Positions 57,857-64,000 of a DNA stretch of 64,000 nt are shown here, piece after piece. The DNA is from Lamellibrachia satsuma. Taxonomy: Eukaryota > Annelida > Polychaeta > Sabellida > Siboglinidae. The notes beneath the pieces are model-generated. The model searched no databases, had not been told where the DNA came from, and saw only the letters and a list, made by a program, of their open reading frames with translations. The DNA is taken from the NCBI GenBank assembly GCA_033239005.1, contig BSQZ01000021.1, forward strand, positions 9,625,016-9,689,015. Reading direction: 5' to 3'. The translations under genes and the position numbers were made by a program. The stretch's first letter is position 1. Each line of letters opens with the position of its first letter.

Positions 57857-58136
57857 TATATATATATATATATTATATATATATATATGTACATATATAA
57901 TATATATACATTGCATATTTATATATATATATATATTAAATATTTGGGCTATCAGCATAATTATGTGCATTTTTATTTATGTATTATTTTTATTGTAAAG
58001 GGCATCGATCTGTCTAGTACAGAAGTATGTGCCAAAATTATTATTATTAAATTTAATTCCAATTTTTTTCCCACAGTTGCAAGTTGAAAACAGGCCAACC
58101 ATCGAATGTCTTCAGCAGTTTCTTCCCCACATCTGA
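35870..58136 (+). CDS. TAZ-like zinc finger + pseudokinase protein, 13 exons, about 822 aa
   Basis: Predicted exons are 35870-36929, 37249-37298, 40901-40972, 42019-42179, 43056-43224, 47061-47240, 47338-47472, 47922-48051, 48782-48922, 51589-51740, 53744-53818, 56548-56631 and 58077-58136. Phases match and the total is 823 codons with TGA. Residues 1-370 are acidic, Ser-rich and low in order. Residues 371-447 form a TAZ-like zinc finger. Residues 448-570 are unrecognised. Residues about 575-822 form a kinase fold: VIK Lys at 608, HPHIV after helix C, YLA in place of HRD, DFS in place of DFG, PPE for [11 protein letters not shown] in helix F, and a final NRPT. Loss of the catalytic Asp predicts a pseudokinase, likely a scaffold or regulator. 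I know of no family with this domain order. Exon 4-6 boundaries are the least certain. Confidence 0.65.
37249..37298 (+). CDS. TAZ-pseudokinase exon 2
   Basis: TTATCCCCAG acceptor and GTACGT donor. Encodes [16 protein letters not shown]. Phase 1 in and phase 0 out. Confidence 0.6.
37299..37720 (+). other. TAZ-pseudokinase intron 2, first part
   Basis: AT-rich intron; a 108-codon open stretch to 37559 is read-through of exon 2 without coding features. Confidence 0.4.
37700..37925 (+). mobile_element. Unclassified interspersed repeat, copy 1
   Basis: The stretch GTGGCATTGACCCCCC to GTTTATTAAACTAA, an AT run, then TGTCATCG..ATGATATCACA shares layout and sequence with 39398-39560. Class unknown. 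Inside it, a 20-bp CCCCCACCCCATAGTGA unit is doubled. Confidence 0.5.
37926..38447 (+). other. Region with unexplained 94-codon ORF (38018-38302)
   Basis: The ORF has seven Cys and a fairly coding-like composition ([19 protein letters not shown], ending KKLCCGK), but no family that I recognise. It could be a retroelement remnant or an exon in another frame. Confidence 0.3.
38455..39289 (+). repeat. 33-bp minisatellite, about 25 units
   Basis: The unit holds GTATGTGTGGTGATAGTATA and AGTAACAACAGAA. As 33 is a multiple of three, ORFs stay open on both strands ([11 protein letters not shown] on plus). It lies in intron 2 of the pseudokinase gene. Confidence 0.95.
39398..39560 (+). mobile_element. 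Unclassified interspersed repeat, copy 2
   Basis: Direct-orientation relative of the 37700 copy: GTGGCGTTGACCCCCC, TTTATTAAACTAA, then TGTCATCGTAACCATGATAT. The pair flanks about 1.5 kb, including the 33-bp array. Confidence 0.5.
39880..40225 (+). mobile_element. SINE-like element
   Basis: Holds GGGTTCAAAACC, similar to a Pol III B box, then a core reading TTTCGGAAGAGACACTAAAA, and a tail of GATGATGATG triplets near 40206. The layout of B box, conserved core and simple tail fits a tRNA-derived SINE. No A box was identified. Confidence 0.5.
40560..40622 (+). mobile_element. GATTTAAATC palindrome cluster, possible hAT-type terminus
   Basis: CAGGGTTGTTTGATTTAAAT starts the block, and the 10-bp palindrome GATTTAAATC occurs four times within 50 bases. 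CAGGG is a common hAT end; the partner terminus was not found. Confidence 0.35.
40901..40972 (+). CDS. TAZ-pseudokinase exon 3: first part of TAZ-like finger
   Basis: A 72-base phase 0/0 exon encoding [20 protein letters not shown] and PCIQ. The AAQC-x4-C-x4-C pattern matches the first zinc motif of TAZ fingers, with Met where His is usual. Confidence 0.6.
41158..41327. mobile_element. 170-bp MITE with TA target duplication
   Basis: Ends CAGTGGCCTCGTCTATAAGG and, inverted, CAGTGGGATATCGCTATAAG; about 14 of the first 20 bases match and TA flanks both sides. This suggests a Tc1/mariner-pogo type non-autonomous element in intron 3 of the pseudokinase gene. Confidence 0.65.
41328..42018 (+). other. 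TAZ-pseudokinase intron 3, rest
   Basis: AT-rich intron, nothing recognised. Confidence 0.4.
42019..42179 (+). CDS. TAZ-pseudokinase exon 4: rest of TAZ-like finger
   Basis: Encodes a helix, then [20 protein letters not shown] and [12 protein letters not shown]-x3-C-x5-C-x4-C is the TAZ zinc signature (His 426, Cys 430, 436, 441). The donor GTTTTT is weak; a better consensus donor at about 42124 (TCCT/GTGAGG) would cut the finger, giving an alternative isoform with the acceptor at 43066. Confidence 0.55.
42180..43055 (+). other. TAZ-pseudokinase intron 4
   Basis: No repeat family or RNA gene recognised. Confidence 0.4.
43056..43224 (+). CDS. TAZ-pseudokinase exon 5
   Basis: Encodes [19 protein letters not shown] and then [15 protein letters not shown] up to CDLIQ. 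No family recognised. Two acceptors are possible: 43056 after a CCCCTTTTTTCCTGAG tract (phase 2) or 43066-43067 region TTTTAG (phase 1). Confidence 0.55.
43612..43925 (+). repeat. 35-bp minisatellite, 9 units
   Basis: The unit holds TTGTACAGCTGGGACAAGTA and CTTGGTATGTCATG. All three plus frames are open because 35 is not a multiple of three. It lies in intron 5. Confidence 0.95.
44192..44600. repeat. AT arrays with TGCCTACTGGACAT spacers and inverted repeats
   Basis: Four AT runs. Between them TGCCTACTGGACAT occurs three times, and two palindromes are present (GATTAGTAAAATATA and TAGTAGGCATATATA with their inverse arms). These could extrude as cruciforms. Confidence 0.9.
44612..45760 (-). 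mobile_element. LINE of a second family, truncated fragment
   Basis: The minus strand carries the end of an endonuclease domain ([11 protein letters not shown] near 45580, with Gln for the usual catalytic His), a 168-codon linker ORF (44976-45482) and the start of an RT ([17 protein letters not shown] near 44640-44690), where it stops. The sequence differs clearly from the CR1-like copies. The linker ending [12 protein letters not shown] is typical of APE-class LINEs; the clade cannot be fixed by eye. Confidence 0.78.
45797..46560 (-). mobile_element. CR1-like LINE, 5'-truncated 3' end (about 760 bp)
   Basis: Same subfamily as the copy at 377: RT C-terminal region ([35 protein letters not shown]) and 3' UTR with the TCTTGTTAAA tail near 45800. 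Small indels break the frame near 46090 and 46390. It lies in intron 5 of the pseudokinase gene. Confidence 0.9.
46561..47060 (+). other. TAZ-pseudokinase intron 5, end
   Basis: AT-rich intron, nothing recognised. Confidence 0.4.
47061..47240 (+). CDS. TAZ-pseudokinase exon 6
   Basis: Encodes [19 protein letters not shown] and then an acidic/hydrophobic stretch to KGHPKHDQ. Phase 0/0. The acceptor could be at 47061 or 47073. No domain recognised. Confidence 0.55.
47338..47472 (+). CDS. TAZ-pseudokinase exon 7: kinase N-lobe with VIK lysine
   Basis: Encodes [19 protein letters not shown], then [15 protein letters not shown]. It has the length and pattern of strands 1-3, but there is no Gly-rich loop. 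The strand-3 Lys is kept (residue 608). Confidence 0.65.
47590..47716 (+). repeat. Degenerate 11-bp repeat (CCACAACCATC)
   Basis: About eleven imperfect units of CCACAACCAT/CCACAGCCAT in intron 7. Confidence 0.85.
47922..48051 (+). CDS. TAZ-pseudokinase exon 8: helix C to strand 5
   Basis: Encodes [20 protein letters not shown], then [21 protein letters not shown] after an acidic amphipathic helix is typical of the kinase fold. Confidence 0.72.
48052..48781 (+). other. TAZ-pseudokinase intron 8
   Basis: AT-rich intron, nothing recognised. Confidence 0.4.
48782..48922 (+). CDS. TAZ-pseudokinase exon 9: helices D-E and degenerate catalytic loop
   Basis: Encodes SVRDWLRR, then [20 protein letters not shown] and AWT. 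YLHS aligns with the end of helix E, and YLA stands where HRD should be, with Thr for the catalytic-loop Lys. Confidence 0.75.
49099..51588 (+). repeat. 34-bp minisatellite made of the exon 10 splice acceptor, about 75 units
   Basis: The unit is TTTGTTGTCTGCCTTGTAG (intron end) plus GGTCTGATGTTGTCC (exon start), that is, the 3' splice site of exon 10 with 19 intron and 15 exon bases. About eight units are 24 bp and lack the CTTTGTTGTC part. From about 49.4 to 50.2 kb, units are arranged in a higher-order repeat of about 228 bp. The array runs directly into the real acceptor. Confidence 0.95.
51589..51740 (+). CDS. TAZ-pseudokinase exon 10: DFS and activation segment
   Basis: Encodes [21 protein letters not shown] and ends [16 protein letters not shown] aligns with the NILL strand, DFS replaces DFG, and PPE fills the APE position. 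Both splice sites are copied in flanking minisatellites. Phase 1 in and phase 0 out. Confidence 0.78.
51725..52337 (+). repeat. 39-bp minisatellite made of the exon 10 splice donor, about 16 units
   Basis: The unit is CATTGTCCCGCCTGAG (exon end) plus GTACACGTCATCATCCATT and CATC (intron start). The first unit contains the real exon end at 51740. At about 52022 a 31-bp unit breaks the 3-base register; a similar short unit ends the array. Confidence 0.95.
52338..53743 (+). other. TAZ-pseudokinase intron 10 beyond the donor array
   Basis: Contains a short AT run near 53376-53389. No gene or repeat family recognised. Confidence 0.4.
53744..53818 (+). CDS. TAZ-pseudokinase exon 11: helix F
   Basis: Encodes [20 protein letters not shown]. 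The helix-F Asp and WxxG are conserved. Phase 0/0. Confidence 0.78.
54062..55049. mobile_element. Non-autonomous pogo/Tigger-like DNA transposon, 988 bp
   Basis: The left end CAGTCGTGCCTCGTTATTAT and the inverted right end CAGTCGAGCCTCGTTATAAC differ at few positions, and a TA dinucleotide flanks both ends. Further inside, GGACCCC..ATTT motifs are also inverted. No transposase ORF is visible (the longest is 113 codons), so mobility would need an enzyme in trans. It lies in intron 11. Confidence 0.8.
55183..56200 (+). repeat. 22-bp minisatellite (TTTTTCATGAGCACTTTCCC), about 46 units
   Basis: Units vary in one or two bases (GAGCAC/TAGCAC/GAGTAC). Two longer blocks of about 180 bp (from about 55650 and 55860) are near copies, so it also expanded in multi-unit steps. 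It lies in intron 11. Confidence 0.94.
56548..56631 (+). CDS. TAZ-pseudokinase exon 12: helices G-H
   Basis: Encodes [19 protein letters not shown] and ends ISCLQ, as in the helix H region before RP. Phase 0/0. Confidence 0.7.
56632..57344 (+). other. TAZ-pseudokinase intron 12, first part
   Basis: Nothing recognised apart from AT-rich intron sequence. Confidence 0.4.
57345..57545 (+). mobile_element. CR1-like LINE, 3'-end fragment, diverged
   Basis: Matches the RT C-terminus ([11 protein letters not shown]) and the 3' UTR (CTCTCAATAAGCCAACGAC, then GGCAATCTTGTTGTCTTG). It lies in intron 12. Confidence 0.85.
57818..57936. repeat. AT/ATAC repeat tract
   Basis: AT runs with ACACATAC interruptions, in intron 12. 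Confidence 0.9.
58077..58136 (+). CDS. TAZ-pseudokinase exon 13: helix I and stop
   Basis: Encodes [19 protein letters not shown] and TGA. The Arg of NRPT is the conserved helix H-I Arg. The acceptor is TTTTTTCCCACAG. Confidence 0.75.
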   Translation: MQVENRPTIECLQQFLPHI

Positions 58137-59120
58137 TGTATGCTGACACGTAGTCTTTGTTGACTCAACATTCCACAAGAAATGTGTCACATTCTGTTGG
58201 GAAAGTGACACCAGGTTCCTTGATAGGCATGGTGGCACATGAGAAGCACTTAGTCTCCTTGGCTGACCCGTCCAGGACTGGCGGGAGTTCTTCCAAATGT
58301 GCACAAAGATGGCAAATCACGGGAAGGCGGATTCTTCATGAAAACTCTCCACACAGTATGTGTGCTCAGGAGATAGGCATTGTTTATTGTTTATATAGGA
58401 CATTTGTTTCCAGTAATGTGGCATATACCAAAATATGGACAAAGCACATATCAGATTAGGTCTGCACAACTGTTGAAAGCTGCTGACATTTAAAGAGCAC
58501 TGGTATGTGTCGCTTCACACGCTCCCTGCACTCTTACGTATTGCATGTTATTTGTCATGTGACAAACCATTACCCCAGGGTAGTCATGTTTTGAAATTAT
58601 ACCTACACCCCAGTAGGTTATAAGAAATCTGACTTTGCAAATCACGTGACAGCTTATTGGCCAACCCAAAACATTGTGGGATACTAGTAACTCTAGTAAA
58701 GATTCTAATAACAAAGCTTGTGAATGTTTAAGAGTTTTCTCCAGACAAAAATCTAATGAATTATGCTGTCCGGTTTAATCGGTGTTATGATAAATAAAAA
58801 CATCGCGAAACTGTAAAGCAAAATTAAATTTATCAAGTTGATATCTTGCATAGTATTTGTGGGAAAAGCCCAATGATTTGTTTGCAAGGTCTTATCATCA
58901 CTGTTTTAGCACTGTCATTTACAGCAGCATGTATGAAGTACACTTCTTCAACACAAAGGGCAGCTGATCAAGGTTCAGCATTTGTTTTACAAGGCACTGG
59001 TTGTCAGTAGAGATTTTACAGATGTTTAGAATTCCATAAAGATATTTTATTGGGGATATTTATTGTTGACATACTCTAAATGCACTTTTGGTTACTGTGT
59101 TATTCTGTACGATTTACCGG
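58137..59120 (+). other. 3' UTR and flank of the TAZ-pseudokinase gene
   Basis: AATAAA at 58793-58798 could be the poly(A) signal. A 100-codon ORF at 58157-58459 has no recognised domain. Confidence 0.4.
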
Positions 59121-59136
59121 TGACCTATTGTTAAAA

Positions 59137-59201
<65 letters not shown>

Positions 59202-59283
59202 CATGTGTGTGTATGTATACAGTATATATATATATATATGTGTGTACACATTTAAACTATGTATATATATATAATATGATATG

Positions 59284-59341
<58 letters not shown>

Positions 59342-59394
59342 CATATCATATTATATATATACATAGTTTAAATGTGTACACACACATATATATA

Positions 59395-59440
<46 letters not shown>

Positions 59441-59458
59441 TTTTAACAATAGGGTAAT
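59121..59458. repeat. Large imperfect palindrome with AT core
   Basis: CCTATTGTTAAAATAC near 59124 is mirrored by GTATTTTAACAATAGG near 59437-59453. Inside, GTGTACACATTTAAAC and TAATATGATATGCAC on the left are mirrored on the right around an AT core at about 59313. The left arm has an extra ACATACATGTGTGTGTATG segment. Confidence 0.88.
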
Positions 59459-60550
59459 AATATATATGCACTATTTTTATACTGTGAGTCATTGTAAGAT
59501 ATGTGTGTGTATGTATACACACACACAAACATGCATACATACACACACACAAACATGCATACATACATATACATCCTGCAGTCGCACATGCACCCACACA
59601 TACATATTCAAAAGGACATCTTTTACAAAGGCCATAGTTACTCAAATGGTGGTTTACTGTTGTTCCCTCATCTTCCCATGAAATTGGTGATCTTGAAGGG
59701 AAAATGTGTGCCATACACTTTGTTGTACGTTTCGATGATTGAAGTTATATTATGTGTTATTTCCAAACTTGGTTGCACATATAGGATGAGGCACATTGTC
59801 AGTCTCCTTGAAACTGCAGGTTTTAATTTGTTTTGGCAACCGATCCTGTCTCTGTGAGGGAAGGTTTAGGCATCTGTACGTGCTTTGACACAGGCACATA
59901 TGGACACAGTGCTCCTGTGTCCTGTGTCCTGTGCAGACGTGGACGAACAGGTGTTTGTCACACTGGGAGACACATTGGCTTAGCAGGAGTCCAATCATGT
60001 TTCCTCTGTTTATCATCTATCATCACTATTATGTGATATCTGTTATTTCTGTTTTTAAACTTATGGACACTGCTTTAGTCAACCAGAAATTTGTTCCATT
60101 GATCAGTCATGTTTCCAATTGTTTAAACTATAGCATATTCCATGAGCTTTATGAAAATCTAAGTAGATTTTGTGATTTCCACCATAAGGTTTCTATGTTT
60201 CAAATGACTGCATAATATATACTGGCCCATGATTGTCTAACCTTTATCAAACCCTTTTATTGGTGTAATGTTTGTTTGTTTTTAACATAATTGTCCGTGA
60301 AACTGCCTTTTCTGCATAAAAACTGTGAACAAAACTTAAATGTTTTGTCCACGATGTCACCATGGATCATCAGTGTCCACGCAGTGTAATACGTGCATTT
60401 ATTTTGCCATTTGTAAAAATGCAATGAGGTGTTATATATTTTATAGAATGTATATTTATTTTTGCATGGACTATTACTGTTATAAATATAACACGCAGTA
60501 ATGCAACGTGCCTGGAGACAAAATACTCAAACTTTTTTATTTTGCTACAG
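59459..60550. other. Intergenic spacer
   Basis: A short CACA/CATACA-rich tract lies at 59500-59570. No supported gene. Confidence 0.4.
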
Positions 60551-60610
60551 GCGCTGATTTCAGAAGGTGGAGTTGACGACCCCTTTGGTTTATCGCCAGA
60601 ACCTATATAA
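60551..60610 (+). other. Possible terminal exon
   Basis: TTTTTATTTTGCTACAG is followed by an open frame ALISEGGVDDPFGLSPEPI and TAA, phase 0. It could be an alternative last exon spliced from exon 12 of the pseudokinase gene, but that would lose the helix I exon. It may be chance. Confidence 0.2.
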
Positions 60611-62094
60611 TGAATGCTTACACACAAAACAACCAACAACAACAATTTGATAGATGGGGAAAGGTCTGCATATTTTTGTATTGGTGGTTCTTGAGACGAA
60701 TAAGTAAAGTGGACAGAAAAGTAACGAAGAAATGAGACAGCAATCAAACTTTTGCTACAGATTTGTAGAAAGACAGAATGGATCAAAACTCCAAAGTTTA
60801 GCGAGACCGATTAAAAAGGCTTATTATTCACATGCATTAATATCGGCGAAAACCGTTCCTACGTTGGCAGCTAATATCTACATCGACCTACTCCGATAAC
60901 ATCATTTTAAAAACATCGGTTTGTTGCGAGGCAGTACATAGCGTAGTCACAAAACATTTGACAATTGTAAACTGGATAACCCAGGTATGTTACTGACAGG
61001 CGAGTTTCTCTAGATCAAAAAATCCTTGATGCGCCGAGTCTTCTCGCGGCTAACTAGTTGGGTACATTCTGGACTGGAACTCTTCTGCACAGCAAGCACT
61101 GGACGACGGATACGTATTAGCAGAGCTATCACGTACACAAACAAAATTCACATTCGCATAAATGCAGTGTTTGTGATATATGAAATGAAACAGGTTATTT
61201 TGATGTCATTATTTCATCAGTCTGTTTGTTGATTGCGTGCAATACTGTGAATTGTACTACTAAGTGTTACATATTGTATTAATTACGTTTGCACAGCCGC
61301 TGTAATTACTTGATTTGCTGCTTAATGACATAAACTGGCATTTGGCGGGACGTCGGTGATTGGTCAATATTGTGTTGTTAATAAACTGCAGCGCTACCTG
61401 TTGACCAATGTATGTATGTTATCGACACGGTAGCAGTTATACTAACTTATTTTATTCGCATTTATGAAAAAAATTACATACATGCAAATGTATGTGACGT
61501 GTAATTTTGTGTAACTTACTCGCGAAGTATCATCGCTCGCAGCCAGTCGCTGACTTTTGCGTAACAAGTGTTTTAATTATTGTTTGCCTATAACACCATT
61601 GAACACGATACACCACGCAACTTCCCGGTTATCTGTAGCGCTCCCATGCACACACGCGCGCGTGTGCACGCACGCACACCTTGTAATGTTTCACCTTTCA
61701 TTCATTCATTCATTGCATGTAGTGTTCCACCTTTCATTCATTCATTCATTACATAAGCGTACCGCCCTTCTAAAACATCCCGTTTATTACCTTACCTCTA
61801 GAATTTCTTCCACTAAATACGTCATAACTAGAACACGTGACCTTCGCCAGCCTCGCCTCCAGGGGCCTCTGGTTACATCAGTACCACAGCAGCTCGACCT
61901 GTCGAAACGCTGATTTTTCAGTTGCTGTGTTAACCAGTGGGATTGGTCGCTGGAATTTACGGAGCTGTCATACGGGAACTTAGCTGTAATTGGCAGTGAA
62001 CCCGTCTTAGCTGGTCGGACGGGTAATGATAGGCATTCCTGGAAACGCTCTTTGAAGTGCAGGAGAGTCTAGTTACCAGAAACACGTCGACCCA
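60611..62094. other. Intergenic spacer
   Basis: Contains a CGCA run near 61655-61680 and CATT triplet-like repeats near 61700-61755. No supported gene. Confidence 0.4.
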
Positions 62095-62382
62095 GACTAC
62101 AAGTGGGACGAAGTATAAATGACTACAAGTGGGACGAAGTATAAATGGCTACAAGTGGGACGAAGTACAAATTACTACAAGTGGGACGAAGTATAAATGA
62201 CTACAAGTGGGACGAAGTACAAATGACTACAAGTGGGACGAAGTACAAATGACTACAAGTGGGACGAAGTACAAATGACTACAAGTGGGACGAAGTACAA
62301 ATGACTACAAGTGGGACGAAATATAAATGACTACAAGTGGGACGAAGTATAAATGACTACAAATGGGACGAAGTACAAATGA
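62095..62382 (+). repeat. 26-bp minisatellite, 11 units
   Basis: The unit is GACTACAAGTGGGACGAAGT with ACAAAT or ATAAAT. Confidence 0.95.
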
Positions 62383-62901
62383 TTCGGCGTTCAACAGGTC
62401 GATCTACTACCACCATCACCCCTGGTTAGCGAAGATAACCTAAATCCAGCTTTAACCAGTACGTACAGGTGTTTGTAACGATATCCATTTTTTTCTTCTT
62501 CTCTTAGAAAAAATTATATATGTTTGACCAACTGATTTAGTTTAATTTTATTTTGCAAGGTGGCTCCTCGATAGCGACTATCAAAGTTTTAGAGGAGTCT
62601 CCTGACCCTATTTGTTTGCTTACCTTAATATTATACCATGTTTACTTACAACTATATACACCTGTATTATTTAGACTTATAATTTAACATGAACATATAT
62701 GTATTATGTGAAATGTATGATGGGTCAAACAAAAACATTTCTTCTGCTTCTTCTTCTTCATTGTTTTAAATGAAATGTTCCTGAACTATGATAAAAAGTC
62801 TCCCACCTGCCTACGATTAGTAACTATTACTGGTTTCTCGCGTTAACTGGACGCAACTCAGCAGAATTGAAGAGCACAACCTAGGTCACTGAAGCGTGTC
62901 G
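62383..62901 (-). other. 3' flank of the C1q gene
   Basis: Should hold the 3' UTR of the minus-strand gene. A CTTCTT-rich tract lies near 62740-62760. Confidence 0.4.
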
Positions 62902-63392
62902 TCAGACGCTGGGAAACAGCATGTGGCCGTAGAATGTGGCGTAGTTGTGGTACGGCGCATTGTGCAGTCCGTACTGGTCGGGAAGCTCCACCCACACCCG
63001 GTCTCCCCGCTGCAGGGTCAAGATGGCGACGTTTCCCGCGGAACCCTTGTCTCTTGTCGCTCCCTTGCACGTACAGCCGGCGCTGTCGTACGCCGACAGG
63101 AGGCGCCCGGAATTCCTCACCAGGTGGAGCAGTGTGCTCTGGCCATCGAAGCTCACCCCGTTGAAGCCGACCATGTACGTGCCGTTTTTCGGCGCCTCGA
63201 ACACGCCGGAAGTGACGTCATAATGACCGCCGATGTTCGCTAGCACGACGTTGAACTTGACGACGCGGTATTCGGATGTCTTCGACATGTCCGCGTCCAA
63301 TGTGACGGAAAACGCGACGCCGTCGGAAGATATAATGTGACGTCTTCCCGGCTTTCCCGGTGCGCCTTTCTGTCCCTTCTGCCCGGGTGATC
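62902..63392 (-). CDS. C1q-domain protein with collagen-like segment, last exon (partial gene)
   Basis: The exon starts after CTGCCCACAG (phase 1) and ends at TGA. It opens with Gly-X-Y triplets (GSPGQKGQKGAPGKPG), so a collagen-like region probably continues into upstream exons beyond the window. A C1q globular domain follows: VKFNVVLANIGGHYDVTSG, VFEAPKNGTYMVGF, LTLQRGDRVWVELP and the final YATFYGHMLFPSV. C1q/TNF jelly-roll proteins are secreted trimers that act as pattern-recognition or adhesion factors, and invertebrates such as bivalves and lancelets have large families of them. The CTC pair near the middle is an unusual extra Cys motif. Which C1q-like protein it is cannot be decided from one exon. 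Confidence 0.88.
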
Positions 63393-63509
63393 CTGTGGGC
63401 AGAACGAAAAGACGTAAGTCTGTTACTTACGCAAACAACCATATTAAGCTCCGTAGTAAATTTAACGACTCAGCATTTGTTTACGATTAAAAACAAAGAC
63501 ATCGCTGGC

Positions 63510-64000
63510 ATTGGAGAGCTGACAAACAAGTGTCAGCCACGATGGGTGGAACATTGGAGAGCTGACAAACAAGTGTCAGCCACGATGGGTGGACCATTGG
63601 AGAGCTGGCAAACAAGTGTCAGCCACGATGGGTGGAACATTGGAGAGCTGACAAACAAGTGTCAGCCACGATGGGTGGAACATTGGAGAGCTGACAAACA
63701 AGTGTCAGCCACGATGGGTGGAACATTGGAGAGCTGGCAAACAAGTGTCAGCCACGATGGGTGGAACATTGGAGAGCTGACAAACAAGTGTCAGCCACGA
63801 TGGGTGGACCATTGGAGAGCTGGCAAACAAGTGTCAGCCACGATGGGTGGAACATTGGAGAGCAAGTGTCAACCACGATTGGAGAGCTGGCTAACAAGTG
63901 TCAGCCACGATGGGTGGAACATTGGAGAGCTGACAAACAAGTGTCAGCCACGATGGGTGGACCATTGGAGAGCTGGCAAACAAGTGTCAGCCACGATGGG
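63510..64000 (-). repeat. 43-bp minisatellite with hairpin, runs off the window
   Basis: About 11 units holding TTGGAGAGCTGACAAACAAG and TGTCAGCCACGATGGGTGGA. Each unit has the perfect inverted repeat GCTGACA/TGTCAGC with a 6-base loop. One unit near 63850-63890 is deleted. It lies in the intron before the C1q exon. Confidence 0.95.

Noticed and set aside
58157..58459. 100-codon ORF after the pseudokinase stop
   Set aside because: Lies in the likely 3' UTR and has no recognised features.
62095..64000. CRISPR-like regular repeats
   Set aside because: The units are directly adjacent without variable spacers, and the genome is eukaryotic; these are minisatellites.

Overview
The window is nuclear DNA from an animal, most likely an invertebrate. 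It has spliced genes with GT-AG introns, a JAGN1 orthologue, SUEL-lectin, CUB and C1q domains, CR1-type LINEs whose ORF1 is an SGNH esterase, and a very heavy load of micro- and minisatellites. No species can be named from this alone; a lophotrochozoan such as a mollusc, or a lancelet-like animal, would fit. All gene models below were spliced by eye from splice consensus, reading phase and domain logic. There was no transcript or homology search.

Layout. 377-4040 (-): a near full-length CR1-like LINE. 6724-17714 (+): gene A, a predicted 1355-residue type I membrane protein (signal peptide, SUEL lectin, CUB, long Ser/Thr-rich stalk, TM helix, 284-residue tail). 19087-25543 (+): gene B, a 491-residue paralogue with the same order of domains and nearly the same intron phases. 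28115-34663 (-): two-exon JAGN1 (jagunal), with a 6 kb intron holding three CR1-like LINE pieces. 35870-58136 (+): a 13-exon gene that starts about 1.2 kb from JAGN1, head to head. It encodes about 822 residues: a disordered acidic N-terminus, a TAZ-like zinc finger, an unrecognised middle region and a pseudokinase (HRD to YLA, DFG to DFS). 62902-63392 (-): the last exon of a collagen-like/C1q protein that continues past the window end.

The most unusual signals are these. (1) One pseudokinase exon (51589-51740) lies between two minisatellites built from its own splice sites. About 75 units of a 34-bp (or 24-bp) repeat copy its 3' splice site upstream, and about 16 units of a 39-bp repeat copy its 5' splice site downstream. 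An upstream acceptor would bring in a stop codon. A downstream donor would add in-frame 13-residue blocks directly after the kinase APE-equivalent motif (PPE). (2) In the CR1-like LINE, the esterase ORF ends at a perfect -1 slippery heptamer followed at once by TAG. The endonuclease/RT ORF lies in the -1 frame and has no ATG before its conserved N-terminal Asn, so -1 frameshifting is a strong hypothesis. (3) Genes A and B are tandem SUEL-CUB receptors whose stalks and tails have diverged.

Between genes there are fragments of the same LINE, one fragment of a different LINE, TA-flanked DNA transposons without transposase, a SINE-like element and many tandem arrays. No tRNA, rRNA, CRISPR or prokaryotic operon structure was seen.
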